Part shown: positions 15,779-24,272 of the stretch, piece after piece | How positions within the stretch are numbered: the stretch's first letter is position 1 | Layout of the letters: each line of letters opens with the position of its first letter | Assembly: GCA_039822785.1 (NCBI GenBank) | Contig: JBCBMO010000001.1 | Location: 372,001-436,000 of the forward strand | Direction of reading: 5' to 3' | Length of the DNA: 64,000 bases | DNA from: Thermohalobaculum sp039822785 | GTDB taxonomy: Bacteria; Pseudomonadota; Alphaproteobacteria; Rhodobacterales; Rhodobacteraceae | Position numbers and translations under genes: made by a program | Notes under the pieces: model-generated | What the model was told of the DNA's origin: nothing | What the model saw: only the letters and a program-made list of their open reading frames with translations | Databases searched by the model: none

Positions 15779-16426
15779 ATGCTGACCCGCAAAACGACCC
15801 TTCGCACGGTCTCGGCGGTCGCGATCCTCGCGGTCGCAAGCTGCACGACGGTGCAGAACAACCCCAACACCACCGGCGGCGTGGTGGCCGGTGCCGCGGC
15901 CGGTGCCCTGCTGGGCACGCTGGCCGGCGGCAACGATGCGCGCAACGCGCTGATCGGCGCCGGCATCGGCGCGCTGGCGGGCGGCGCCGTCGGCCAATAC
16001 CTCGATCAGCGCAAGCGCGCGCTGGAGGAGGACCTCGCCGGCACCGGCGCGACGGTGACGAACACGGGCGACAGGCTGATCGTCAACCTGCCCTCCAACG
16101 TCACCTTCGCCACCGACAGCGCCACCCTGGCGCCGGAGTTCCGGCCGGTCCTCGCCAATGTGGCGGCCAGCCTCAACGAGGATCCCCGCAGCCTGATCGA
16201 CGTGATCGGCCATACCGACAGCACCGGCAGCACGAGCTACAACCAGGACCTGTCTGAGCGCCGCGCCAACTCGGTCACCAGCGCCCTGCTCAGCAATGGC
16301 GTCGACCGTCGCCGCGTCGCCTCCTATGGCGTCGGCGAGACGCAGCCGATCACGACGAACTCAACTGCCTCCGGCCGCGCGCAGAACCGCCGTGTGGAGA
16401 TCACCATCACCCCGGCCACGAGCTGA
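15779..16426 (+). CDS. OmpA-family outer-membrane lipoprotein (YiaD-like)
   Basis: This 215-residue protein has a lipoprotein signal with Cys22 (AVASC). A glycine-zipper segment follows (GGVVAGAAAGALLGTLAGG and IGAGIGALAGGAVG, residues 33-76). The OmpA-like peptidoglycan-binding domain then shows VTFATDSATL, VIGHTDSTGS, LSERRANSV and GRAQNRRVEI. It should link the outer membrane to peptidoglycan. An AAGGAG ribosome-binding site lies eight bases before the ATG at 15779. Confidence 0.92.
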   Translation: MLTRKTTLRTVSAVAILAVASCTTVQNNPNTTGGVVAGAAAGALLGTLAGGNDARNALIGAGIGALAGGAVGQYLDQRKRALEEDLAGTGATVTNTGDRLIVNLPSNVTFATDSATLAPEFRPVLANVAASLNEDPRSLIDVIGHTDSTGSTSYNQDLSERRANSVTSALLSNGVDRRRVASYGVGETQPITTNSTASGRAQNRRVEITITPATS

Positions 16427-16452
16427 CGATAGGGGCCTGAAGGGGAGCGACG

Positions 16453-17109
16453 ATGACGACCGGGGTCATTGAGCGGCGCCGTCACCTGCGGCTTTGGCTG
16501 GAGTTCACGCTCCTCTACTTCGGCATCCCACTGGCGATGTTGGTGTCCTTCGGCCTCTATTCGCTGTTTCCGGTCCTCCTCGCCCTCGCTGCCCTTGCGG
16601 CCTTCCTGCTGATGCTCACGCCCGGCTGGCGCTGGCGTGAGCTGCGGGAGGGCGGCTTTCTGCGCCACTGGCGGATGCTGCTCGGCTTCACCCTCATCGC
16701 CGCTATGGCCATCGCGGTGCTGGTGCTCACCCTGCGCCCGGGCTCGTTCCTGGCGTTTCCCCGTGGGCGGCCGGAGATGTGGATGTTCGTCATGGTCGCC
16801 TATCCGATCGTCTCCGCCCTGCCGCAGGAGCTGATCTTTCGACCCTTGTTCTTCCGCCGCTACGGGGTGCTGTTTCCCGATGCGCGGGTCGCGGTGGCCA
16901 TGAATGGCGCGGTCTTCGGTTTTGGGCACTTGTTCTATCAGAACCCCATCGCCATCGGCCTCAGCTTCCTGGGCGGCGCCGTCATCGGCTGGGCCTATCA
17001 CCGCACCGGGTCGTTTCCGCTCGCCTGGGCGCTGCATGCCATCGCGGGGATGCTGATCTTCACGCTGGGGCTGAACTGGTACTTCTACCACGGCGTCGTG
17101 CCGCGCTGA
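16453..17109 (+). CDS. CPBP family intramembrane metalloprotease-like protein
   Basis: This 218-residue integral membrane protein has about six hydrophobic segments and belongs to the CPBP (CAAX protease/Rce1-like) family. Motif 1, usually EExxxR, reads QELIFR (residues 125-130), so its first Glu is Gln. Motif 2 is FGFGH (His159) and motif 3 contains His195 in LHAIAG. It could cleave membrane-bound substrates, but the Gln change may alter or abolish catalysis. A GAAGGGGAG ribosome-binding site precedes the ATG. Confidence 0.85.
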   Translation: MTTGVIERRRHLRLWLEFTLLYFGIPLAMLVSFGLYSLFPVLLALAALAAFLLMLTPGWRWRELREGGFLRHWRMLLGFTLIAAMAIAVLVLTLRPGSFLAFPRGRPEMWMFVMVAYPIVSALPQELIFRPLFFRRYGVLFPDARVAVAMNGAVFGFGHLFYQNPIAIGLSFLGGAVIGWAYHRTGSFPLAWALHAIAGMLIFTLGLNWYFYHGVVPR

Positions 17110-17141
17110 GCCCCCTGCCACGACCGTCACCCGCCGATGGG

Positions 17142-17170
17142 TTGACATCCCCCGGTCCGCGCGCCCAATG
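17142..17170 (+). promoter_or_regulatory. Possible aspS promoter
   Basis: A perfect TTGACA (17142-17147) is followed after 17 bases by CCAATG (17165-17170). The -10 is weak, as is common in high-GC alphaproteobacterial promoters. The start codon of aspS lies 35 bases further on. Confidence 0.3.
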
Positions 17171-17205
17171 CCCGCCGCGACCACTCAGCACGCTCGGGGG
17201 ATCCC

Positions 17206-19089
17206 ATGCACGCCTATCGTAGCCACACCTGCGCCGACCTCAGGGCGGAGCATGTCGGCCAGAATGTCCGGCTCTCGGGCTGGGTGCACCGGGTGCGCGA
17301 CCACGGCGGGATCCTGTTCATCGACCTGCGCGATCACTACGGCATCACCCAGGTGCTCGCCGACCCCGACAGCCCCGCCTTCAAGGCCGCGGAGGCCGTG
17401 CGGTCGGAGTGGGTCGTGCGCATCGACGGCGTGGTCAAAGCCCGGGCCGAGGATCTCAAGAACCCCAAGCTCGCCACCGGCGACATCGAGGTCTTCGTGC
17501 AGGCGCTCGAGGTCCTTGGCGCGGCGGAGGAGCTGCCCCTGCCCGTCTTCGGCGACGTTGAGTACCCCGAGGAGACGCGCCTCAAGTACCGCTTCCTCGA
17601 CCTGCGCCGCGAGAAGCTGCACGAGAACATCATGCTGCGCAGCCGCGTGATCTCCTCGATCCGTCAGCGCATGTCCGCCCAGGGGTTCTTTGAGTTCCAG
17701 ACGCCGATCCTGACCGCGTCCTCGCCAGAGGGGGCGCGCGACTTCCTGGTGCCGAGCCGTCTGCACAAGGGCAAGTTCTACGCCCTGCCCCAGGCGCCGC
17801 AGCAGTTCAAACAGCTCTGCATGGTGGCGGGCTTCGACCGCTATTTTCAGATCGCGCCCTGCTTTCGCGACGAGGACCCGCGCGCCGACCGCTCGCCCGG
17901 GGAGTTCTACCAGCTCGACATCGAGATGAGCTTCGTCGAGCAGGAGGATGTCTTCCAGGCCATCGAGCCCGTCATGCGCGGCCTCTTCGAGGAGTTCGGC
18001 GCCGGCAAGCCCGTCACCCCGGTCTTTCCCCGCATCCCCTACGCCGAGGCGATGCTGAAGTACGGCTCCGACAAGCCCGACCTGCGCAATCCCATCCAGA
18101 TGCAGGTGGTGAGCGAGCACTTCCGCGGCTCGGGCTTCAAGATCTTCGCCAAGATGCTGGAAAGCCCCGAGAACGAGATCCGCGCCATCCCTGCACCCAC
18201 GGGCGGCAGCCGCGCCTTCTGCGACCGCATGAACTCCTGGGCCCAAAAGGAAGGCCTGCCCGGCATGGGCTACATCTTCTGGCGCGAGGACACCCCCGAT
18301 CCAAAACAATTCGACGGGTCTCAATGGGCAGAGATGCTCAGCGTGGCGGAGGGTCAGGGTGCTCAACTCGATCGCGACGGCGGTCTGACTGGTGAGCAGA
18401 AGGTCATCGTCGGTGCAGGGCCTCTTGCGAAGAACATTGGCCCTGAGCGAACGGAGTTCATCCGCAATGAACTTGGTCTCAGGGCGGGCGATGCGGCCTT
18501 TTTCCTGGCGGGCGAGCCTAAGAACTTCGTCGACGTCGCCGGGCGGGCGCGGAATGTGATCGGCAGCGAGTTGGGGCTGACGGACACCGAGCGGTTCGAC
18601 TTTTGCTGGATCGTCGACTTTCCCATGTACGAGTACGACGACGAGGCGAAGAAGCTCGACTTCTCCCACAACCCCTTCTCGATGCCGCAAGGGGGCCTGG
18701 AGGCTTTGGAGACCCAGGACCCGCTCGACGTCCTCGGCTACCAGTACGACATCGTCTGCAACGGGGTGGAGCTTTCCTCGGGCGCCATCCGGAACCACAA
18801 GCCCGAGATCATGTTCAAGGCCTTCGAGATCGCGGGCTACGACGCCGCGGTGGTCCAGGAGCGTTTCGGCGGCATGCTGAACGCCTTTCGGTACGGCGCG
18901 CCGCCGCACGGGGGGATCGCGCCCGGCATCGACCGCATCGTCATGCTGCTGGCGGGCGCCGAGAACATCCGCGAGGTCATCATGTTCCCCATGAACCAGC
19001 GGGCCGAGGACCTGATGATGGGGGCGCCATCGGAGGTCGACACCCAGGCGCTGCGCGACCTGGGCCTCCGCCTCGCCCCCCAGGACTGA
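17206..19089 (+). CDS. aspS: Aspartyl-tRNA synthetase, probably non-discriminating
   Basis: AspRS charges tRNA-Asp with aspartate. The 627-residue bacterial-type enzyme has an N-terminal OB fold, class II motif 1 (SPEGARDFLVPSRL region), motif 2 (FRDEDPRADRSPGEFYQLD), a GAD insertion domain and motif 3 (GGIAPGIDRIVMLL). The anticodon-binding domain reads VHRVRDHGG. His33 there corresponds to the residue associated with non-discriminating AspRS, which also charges tRNA-Asn for conversion by GatCAB. Codons 370-430 use a slightly different base mix, but the protein is continuous. Confidence 0.96.
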   Translation: MHAYRSHTCADLRAEHVGQNVRLSGWVHRVRDHGGILFIDLRDHYGITQVLADPDSPAFKAAEAVRSEWVVRIDGVVKARAEDLKNPKLATGDIEVFVQALEVLGAAEELPLPVFGDVEYPEETRLKYRFLDLRREKLHENIMLRSRVISSIRQRMSAQGFFEFQTPILTASSPEGARDFLVPSRLHKGKFYALPQAPQQFKQLCMVAGFDRYFQIAPCFRDEDPRADRSPGEFYQLDIEMSFVEQEDVFQAIEPVMRGLFEEFGAGKPVTPVFPRIPYAEAMLKYGSDKPDLRNPIQMQVVSEHFRGSGFKIFAKMLESPENEIRAIPAPTGGSRAFCDRMNSWAQKEGLPGMGYIFWREDTPDPKQFDGSQWAEMLSVAEGQGAQLDRDGGLTGEQKVIVGAGPLAKNIGPERTEFIRNELGLRAGDAAFFLAGEPKNFVDVAGRARNVIGSELGLTDTERFDFCWIVDFPMYEYDDEAKKLDFSHNPFSMPQGGLEALETQDPLDVLGYQYDIVCNGVELSSGAIRNHKPEIMFKAFEIAGYDAAVVQERFGGMLNAFRYGAPPHGGIAPGIDRIVMLLAGAENIREVIMFPMNQRAEDLMMGAPSEVDTQALRDLGLRLAPQD

Positions 19090-19184
19090 CGCGAGACGCC
19101 TGCGGCAGTGAAAAACGTCACTGTCGCTGGCGTCCCGATTGGGGACATACTCTGCCGCATTGATGCGAGGTGGAGGACATTGCA

Positions 19185-20555
19185 ATGGGCGAGATCGCGG
19201 TGGGGCTCACGGGCCTTGTGATCGTCGACGTGGCGATCAGCATCGTCTTCCTGATCCTCCTCGTCTCCATCGCCGCGACGGCCCTGGTCGAGGCCCTGTC
19301 GTCCTTCCTGCAATGGCGCGGCGCGGCGCTGGCGCAGGGGATGCGGCACCTGCTCGGCAAGGGCTTCGGTGACTTCTGCCAGCAGCCCCTCATCGACAGC
19401 CTAAAGACCGATGGCGGGATCGCTCATCTGCTTCTGTCGGGACCCCTGTCGATCCTGCGTTGGCTGGGTGGGCTGATCGGGCTCAACGTGGACACGACGG
19501 ACTGGGGGCGCCGCCGGCCATCCTATGTGGACCCGGATCTGTTCGCCAAGGAGATGTTGAGCTGGTTCGACGTGCGCCACCTGTCGCCCAAGGAAATCCT
19601 GGACGAGCTGCGCGCCATCGCCGAGGGCACCAGGAAACCGCCCACCAAGGAGATCACCGCCGCCATCGCTGCCCTCCCCAGCCACGCGGCGCTAGAGGCA
19701 AAGCTCGCACCCCCCGTCGGCACCACAGAGGGGTCGCTGCAGAAGTGGTGGCGCGAGCGGAAGCTCCGCTTGGCCAAGAAGGCGCGCGACGCGGCGGAGA
19801 AGCGTCTGAAAGCCGCGGAGACCGACCTGGAGGAGGCCAAGGTCGAGATCGCGAAGAAGCTCGTCCGGGTGCTGAACGACGGGATGGAGAAGATCGACGA
19901 GGTCGAGGCCGCGGTCGGCAAATGGTTCGACCGCTCCATGGACCGCGTCGGCGGCTGGTTCAAACGGCGCACGCGCACGACGCTGTTCTTTGTCGGCTTC
20001 CTCTTCGCGGCGACGCTGAACATCGACATGCTCGCCTACGGCAAGAAGCTGATCGAGGACGACGCCCTGCGCACCTCCCAGGTTAACGCCGCCGTCGAAG
20101 CGGTCACGGACCGGTCGCTGGAGGAGTTTCGGAAGGAGCTGGATCTCGCCGCGCCGGAGGAGACCGACACGCCAGACGACGCATCGGAAACGGCTGCGCA
20201 AACTCCTGAAGCTGCGCTCGAAGCACTCCGCGAGGAGATGACGGCGAAACTCGAGGAGTTCGAGCGCACAAGCGCCGCGGCGCGCGCCGCCGTCGCGGGG
20301 ACCGGCGCGGTTCTGGGCTGGCGGAACATACAGACTGGTGAGCCCATCGACACCTTCGGCGCCTGGTGGCGCTACGTGACCGGCGACCGGGATCGCTTCG
20401 TCTCCCAGATCCTGCCGGCGTTCTTCTCCTGGCTGATCATGGGGTTTGCGGTGACGCTGGGTGCGCAGTTCTGGTTCGATCTGTTGAAGACCTTCGTGTC
20501 GCTTCGCAGCGCCGGGAAGCCGGCCCAGCGTGCGGATGGCGGCGGCACCAACTGA
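19185..20555 (+). CDS. Membrane protein with coiled coil, unknown function
   Basis: I do not recognise this 456-residue protein. A hydrophobic segment near residues 8-40 (VIVDVAISIVFLILLVSIAA) is followed by a soluble region. A long charged helical stretch (about residues 190-255, rich in K/E/A with a KKARDAAEKRLKAAETDLEE pattern) is likely a coiled coil. Two further membrane segments occur near residues 268-285 (TLFFVGFLFAATLNIDML) and 415-440. An acidic Glu/Ala-rich stretch lies between them. A GGAGG eight bases upstream favours the ATG at 19185. It precedes a nitroreductase-like gene. Confidence 0.7.
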   Translation: MGEIAVGLTGLVIVDVAISIVFLILLVSIAATALVEALSSFLQWRGAALAQGMRHLLGKGFGDFCQQPLIDSLKTDGGIAHLLLSGPLSILRWLGGLIGLNVDTTDWGRRRPSYVDPDLFAKEMLSWFDVRHLSPKEILDELRAIAEGTRKPPTKEITAAIAALPSHAALEAKLAPPVGTTEGSLQKWWRERKLRLAKKARDAAEKRLKAAETDLEEAKVEIAKKLVRVLNDGMEKIDEVEAAVGKWFDRSMDRVGGWFKRRTRTTLFFVGFLFAATLNIDMLAYGKKLIEDDALRTSQVNAAVEAVTDRSLEEFRKELDLAAPEETDTPDDASETAAQTPEAALEALREEMTAKLEEFERTSAAARAAVAGTGAVLGWRNIQTGEPIDTFGAWWRYVTGDRDRFVSQILPAFFSWLIMGFAVTLGAQFWFDLLKTFVSLRSAGKPAQRADGGGTN

Positions 20556-20634
20556 TCGACCGCAACGCCGCGCTTGACGTGGCCGGGGCGCGACGCGACC
20601 TGTGGGGCCAAGACCTGCAGACCGCCGAGGACCC

Positions 20635-21237
20635 ATGACCGAGCAATCGCCCGCACCCTCCCAACCGCTTGCGCCGCGGCCGGAGGTGCTGGATTTCCTG
20701 CTGACCCGCCGCTCGCGCCCCGCCAAGACGCTGTCCGATACGGCGCCCGCGCGGGACGCGCTCCGCGCCATGCTCACTGCCGCGGGGCGCAGCCCGGATC
20801 ACGGCAAGCTCGAACCCTGGCGCTTTGTGGTGGCTGAGCGCGCGGCGATGGCCCGGGTCTCCAGCGCCGCAGCGGAGGCTGCCACGGCCCGCGACATGCC
20901 GGCCGAGACGGTGGAGAAGACCGCCCGCGCCTTTACCCAGGGCGGGGTGATTGTGGCGGTGCTGGCGGCGGCGAAACCCGGCACAAAGATCCCCGATTGG
21001 GAACAGGCGCTGTCGGCGGGCGCGGTCTGCCTCGCGCTCTTGAACGCGGCCCTCGCCTCGGGCTGGGGGGCGAATTGGTTGACCGGGCCGCTGGCGGACG
21101 ACGAGACCTTCCTGAGTGCTGCCTTTGGCGCCCGGCCCGGCGAGTATGCGGCGGGCTTCATCCATATCGGCGGCGAGACCGTGGTGCCCATGGACCGCCC
21201 GCGCCCGGACGTGGAGGCGATCACCACATGGCTCTGA
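20635..21237 (+). CDS. Nitroreductase family protein
   Basis: This 200-residue FMN-dependent oxidoreductase has the N-terminal LLTRRSRPAKTLSDTAP segment, the AAGRSPDHGKLEPWRFVV flavin-binding part and the GWGANWLTGP loop. It resembles YdjA-type minimal nitroreductases that reduce nitroaromatics or quinones with NAD(P)H; the physiological substrate is unknown. The stop codon overlaps the start of the EI24-domain gene by ten bases, so the two are probably cotranscribed. Confidence 0.88.
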   Translation: MTEQSPAPSQPLAPRPEVLDFLLTRRSRPAKTLSDTAPARDALRAMLTAAGRSPDHGKLEPWRFVVAERAAMARVSSAAAEAATARDMPAETVEKTARAFTQGGVIVAVLAAAKPGTKIPDWEQALSAGAVCLALLNAALASGWGANWLTGPLADDETFLSAAFGARPGEYAAGFIHIGGETVVPMDRPRPDVEAITTWL

Positions 21238-21950
21238 GCCGATCGCTCACCCAGGACATCGCCCGGGCCGCTGGTCAGATGACCGACCGGCGGTTCCTCG
21301 GCGTGCTGCTGCTGTCGCTCGCGCTGACGGTCGGCCTCTTGGCGGGGGTCAGCCTGCTGGCCTCCCTCGCCCTCGGCTTTCTGCCCGCCACCGTCACCCT
21401 GCCGCTAATCGGGGAGGTCAGCACCCCCATCGGCTGGATCCAGGGGGCGGCGGTGATCGGGGTCCTTGCCGCCTCGGTCTTCCTGATGATCCCGGTCTCG
21501 GCGGCCTTCGTGACGCTCTTTGCCGACCGCATCGTGCGCGCCGTCGATTCCAAGTGGTACCCGGACCGGCGCGGCAGCGGCGCCCGCGGGATGCTGGAGC
21601 AGATGGGCGAGGCGCTCCGCCTGTTGATCGTAAGCCTGCTCATCATGGTGCTGGCGCTCTTCGTGCTGCTGCTGACCGGCCCGCTGGCGCCCTTTCTGTT
21701 CATCGCGCTCAACGGCTATCTGCTGGGGCGGGAGTTCTTCGAGACCGTTGCCGCCCACTACATGCCTGCGCGCCAGGCGGCGGCGCTCAGACGCCGCCAC
21801 CGCTTCACGGTCTGGATCGCGGGCATGGCCCTGACCGTGCCCCTGGTGGTGCCGATCATGAACCTGATCGTGCCCGTCCTCGGCACCGCCGCGTTCACCC
21901 ACCTGGTGCAGCGCAGCCGCGCCGGGGTCGAGGTGCCGAACCCGGCCTGA
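21228..21950 (+). CDS. EI24 domain (CysZ-like) membrane protein
   Basis: This 240-residue integral membrane protein belongs to the EI24/CysZ superfamily (DUF540). About four to five hydrophobic segments are visible (for example VLLLSLALTVGLLAGVSLLA and LLIVSLLIMVLALFVLLLTG). The conserved FIALNGYLLGREFFETVAAHY block characterises the family. CysZ transports sulfate in some bacteria, but this subgroup is uncharacterised. It overlaps the nitroreductase gene by ten bases. Confidence 0.85.
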   Translation: MALSRSLTQDIARAAGQMTDRRFLGVLLLSLALTVGLLAGVSLLASLALGFLPATVTLPLIGEVSTPIGWIQGAAVIGVLAASVFLMIPVSAAFVTLFADRIVRAVDSKWYPDRRGSGARGMLEQMGEALRLLIVSLLIMVLALFVLLLTGPLAPFLFIALNGYLLGREFFETVAAHYMPARQAAALRRRHRFTVWIAGMALTVPLVVPIMNLIVPVLGTAAFTHLVQRSRAGVEVPNPA

Positions 21951-21952
21951 GG

Positions 21953-22225
21953 TCAGCGCGTGTTGGGTGGCGAGAACGGGGCGAGGTCGTCCATGGTGAC
22001 GACCTCCCACTCGATCACGTAGAAGAGGCCCGCAAAGACCACGGCGGCGACCACCGTGGTGATCAGCGCCTTCTTGCCGAGCTTCGGATCGACAGGGGCC
22101 GAGGCTGGGGTGCCCGGCACGATGGTCCCGCTCTCCTGCTGGCTGGTCTGCCACAGGGGATTGACCAGGTAGAAGACCAGCGCCCAGATCACGGCGAAGA
22201 ACACGATCGCGGAGGTGATGCTCAC
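21953..22225 (-). CDS. DUF1467 family small membrane protein
   Basis: This 90-residue protein has two membrane segments, VFFAVIWALVFYLVNPL and LITTVVAAVVFAGLFYVIEW. Between them is the family's conserved VPGTPASAPVDPKLGKKALITT block. It starts with GTG at 22225, one base after the stop of the epimerase gene, with a GGAGGAGG upstream. The pair epimerase-DUF1467 is recurrent in Alphaproteobacteria. Function unknown. Confidence 0.85.
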   Translation of the reverse strand: MSITSAIVFFAVIWALVFYLVNPLWQTSQQESGTIVPGTPASAPVDPKLGKKALITTVVAAVVFAGLFYVIEWEVVTMDDLAPFSPPNTR

Positions 22226-22226
22226 C

Positions 22227-22631
22227 TCACACCTCCTCCAGCTCGACCAGCGTGCCGTTGAAATCCTTGGGATGCAGGAAGAGCACCGGCTTGCCATGGG
22301 CACCGATCTTGGGCTCGCCATTGCCGAGGACCCGCGCGCCGTCGGCCTTCAGCCGGTCCCGCGCGGCCAGGATGTCCTCGACCTCATAGCAGACGTGATG
22401 GATCCCGCCTGATGGCGATTTCTCAAGGAACCCTGCGATGGGCGATCCCTCGCCCAGCGGCTCCAGCAGCTCGATCTTGGTGTTGGGCAGCTCGATGAAG
22501 ACCACTGTCACGCCGTGGTCGGGCTCCGCCTGGGGTGCGGAGACGGTGGCCCCCAGCGTATCGCGGTAGAGCGCCGTTGCGGCGCTCAGGTCAGGCACCG
22601 CAATGGCGACATGGTTCAGACGGCCGATCAT
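22227..22631 (-). CDS. mce: Methylmalonyl-CoA epimerase
   Basis: This enzyme converts (S)- to (R)-methylmalonyl-CoA in propionyl-CoA catabolism. The 134-residue protein has the vicinal-oxygen-chelate fold with LNHVAIAVPDL (metal-binding His), IELLEPLGE (Glu), GIHHVCYEV (His) and a final LVELEE (Glu). GGAGGA lies six bases before the ATG at 22631 and directly abuts an in-frame GTG at 22637, so the ATG is chosen. A strong hairpin is just upstream of the ribosome-binding site. Confidence 0.93.
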   Translation of the reverse strand: MIGRLNHVAIAVPDLSAATALYRDTLGATVSAPQAEPDHGVTVVFIELPNTKIELLEPLGEGSPIAGFLEKSPSGGIHHVCYEVEDILAARDRLKADGARVLGNGEPKIGAHGKPVLFLHPKDFNGTLVELEEV

Positions 22632-22643
22632 GCTCACTCCTCC

Positions 22644-22662
22644 GGCAGGGGTTTCCCCTGCC
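22644..22662 (-). other. Perfect hairpin abutting the mce ribosome-binding site
   Basis: Eight-base arms GGCAGGGG and CCCCTGCC enclose three bases. On the minus-strand transcript the hairpin ends immediately before the GGAGGA ribosome-binding site of mce. No T run follows, so it may modulate translation or protect a processed 5' end rather than terminate. Confidence 0.45.
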
Positions 22663-22702
22663 CTAGGCCACGGCCGGCACGCCGTTCAAGAGGCTTCGCG
22701 CC

Positions 22703-23002
22703 TCAGCGGTTGAGGATGCGGATGCCCTCAGCCTCCCGCGGGGCGGTCGGCTGGGTCTGTGCACGCTCGCCGAAGCGCTCGCCCCCCACCGTGGAGCCGG
22801 CGCGGTCCGTGGTGATGTAGAAGCCGTTGCCAAAAAACCCGGAGCCCCGGGTCGGCACGCGCACCTGCTCACCATTATCATCCTCGTTCACCGAGGCGAG
22901 GGCCGCGGCCAGCGCCGCCCGGTCCTCAGCCTCGTCGGCAAGGGCGGCACCGCCCAACATGACAGACAATCCAAATCCAACAGCCATAAACGTCTTGCGC
23001 AT
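22703..23002 (-). CDS. Small exported protein, unknown function
   Basis: This 99-residue protein has a signal peptide (MRKTFMAVGFGLSVMLGGAALA) and a charged mature part with a glycine/aromatic motif (GSGFFGNGFYITTDRAGS). I do not recognise the family. The ATG at 23002 follows GGGAGGTC. It lies upstream of mce on the same strand with a hairpin between. Confidence 0.65.
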   Translation of the reverse strand: MRKTFMAVGFGLSVMLGGAALADEAEDRAALAAALASVNEDDNGEQVRVPTRGSGFFGNGFYITTDRAGSTVGGERFGERAQTQPTAPREAEGIRILNR

Positions 23003-23111
23003 CACGACCTCCCATCGCTGCGGTAAACGAGCATATAGTCGCGAGGGGCTGTGACCGAAGAAAGGCGTTTTCACAAAGGATCGAGCGTGGTTATTGCACG
23101 GGTTTAAGAAC

Positions 23112-24236
23112 TTAGGCGATCTGCCTGGCGATAATCAGTTTTTGGATATCGTTCGTTCCTTCGTAAATTTGACAGACTTTCTGGTCGCGATAGAGCCGCT
23201 CGACCTCGTAGTCCGCCAGATAGCCGTAGCCGCCAAGCACCTGAATCGCCTCAGAGGTCACGCGCTCCGCCGCCTGGGCGGCAAAGAGTTTCGCCATGCA
23301 AGCTTCCTTGAGGCAGGGCTCGCCCCGGTCCTTCATCGCCGCGGCGTTCAGCACCAACTGGCGCGCGGCCTCCAGATCCGTCGCCATCTCGGCCAGCCGG
23401 AACTGCACGGCCTGAAGCTCGAAGATCGGCTTGCCAAAGGCCGTGCGCTCCTTGGCATAGGCCAGCGCCCGCTCATAGGCCGCCTGGGCCAGCCCCGCCG
23501 CCTGGGCCGCGATCCCGATCCGCCCGGCCTCCAGCGAGGAGAGCGCAATCTTATAGCCCTCCCCCTCCTCACCGATCAGCTGCTCCTGGGTGATGTCGAG
23601 ATCGGTGAAGGCCAGCGCACAACTGTCGGAGGCCTTCTGGCCGAGTTTGTTCTCCACCCGCACGATCTCGAACCCGGGCGCCTGGTTGGCGGTGACGAAG
23701 CAGGAGATGCCCTTCTTGCCCTTCTCCGGGTCCGTGACGGCAAACAGCACCGTCGTGGCGCCGATGCGGGCGGAGGAGATGAACTGTTTCGAGCCGTTTA
23801 CCCGCCAGCCCGAATTCGTCCGCGCCGCCCGGGTCTTGAGGTTCGACGCATCGGAGCCCGCCTGTGGCTCCGTCAGGGCGAAGGAGCCCACGGCGCCCTG
23901 CGTCAGCGGCCTAAGCCATTGCTCGCGCTGGGTATCGGTGCCGAAACGCTCCAGCACCGTGCAGACGGGGGCGTTGTGGACGGACACGAGCGTCGAGACC
24001 GAGCCGTCGCCCGCGGCGATCTCCATCAGCGCGAGGGCATAGGCCACGTAGTCCGCGCCCGCCCCGCCCCAGTCGGGGCTCACGGTCATGCCGAGAAAGC
24101 CGAGTTCGGCGAGTTCGCTCACGACCTCCGGCTCGATCTCGCCCGCCCGCTCCCGCGCGCTCGCGGTCGGGGCCAGACGGCTGGTCGCGTAGTCCCGCGC
24201 CATGTCCCGGATCATCGTCTGCTCTTCCGTGAGCAT
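23112..24236 (-). CDS. Acyl-CoA dehydrogenase
   Basis: This 374-residue FAD enzyme catalyses alpha,beta-dehydrogenation of an acyl-CoA. Family features include AVGSFALTEPQAGSD (FAD/substrate region), the WRVNGSKQFISS motif and the VLGGYGYLADYEVERLYRD C-terminal signature. The catalytic base is Glu in QIYEGTNDIQK. Closest in style to short/branched-chain enzymes; the chain length cannot be fixed. The ATG at 24236 begins a normal-length protein. Confidence 0.92.
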   Translation of the reverse strand: MLTEEQTMIRDMARDYATSRLAPTASARERAGEIEPEVVSELAELGFLGMTVSPDWGGAGADYVAYALALMEIAAGDGSVSTLVSVHNAPVCTVLERFGTDTQREQWLRPLTQGAVGSFALTEPQAGSDASNLKTRAARTNSGWRVNGSKQFISSARIGATTVLFAVTDPEKGKKGISCFVTANQAPGFEIVRVENKLGQKASDSCALAFTDLDITQEQLIGEEGEGYKIALSSLEAGRIGIAAQAAGLAQAAYERALAYAKERTAFGKPIFELQAVQFRLAEMATDLEAARQLVLNAAAMKDRGEPCLKEACMAKLFAAQAAERVTSEAIQVLGGYGYLADYEVERLYRDQKVCQIYEGTNDIQKLIIARQIA

Positions 24237-24272
24237 CGCAGCCCCCCCCTTTGTCTTTTGTTACCTCTGCTT

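Noticed and set aside
17185..19185. A long minus-strand frame opposite aspS
   Set aside because: Same antisense artefact; the translation has no recognisable domain and aspS is unambiguous.
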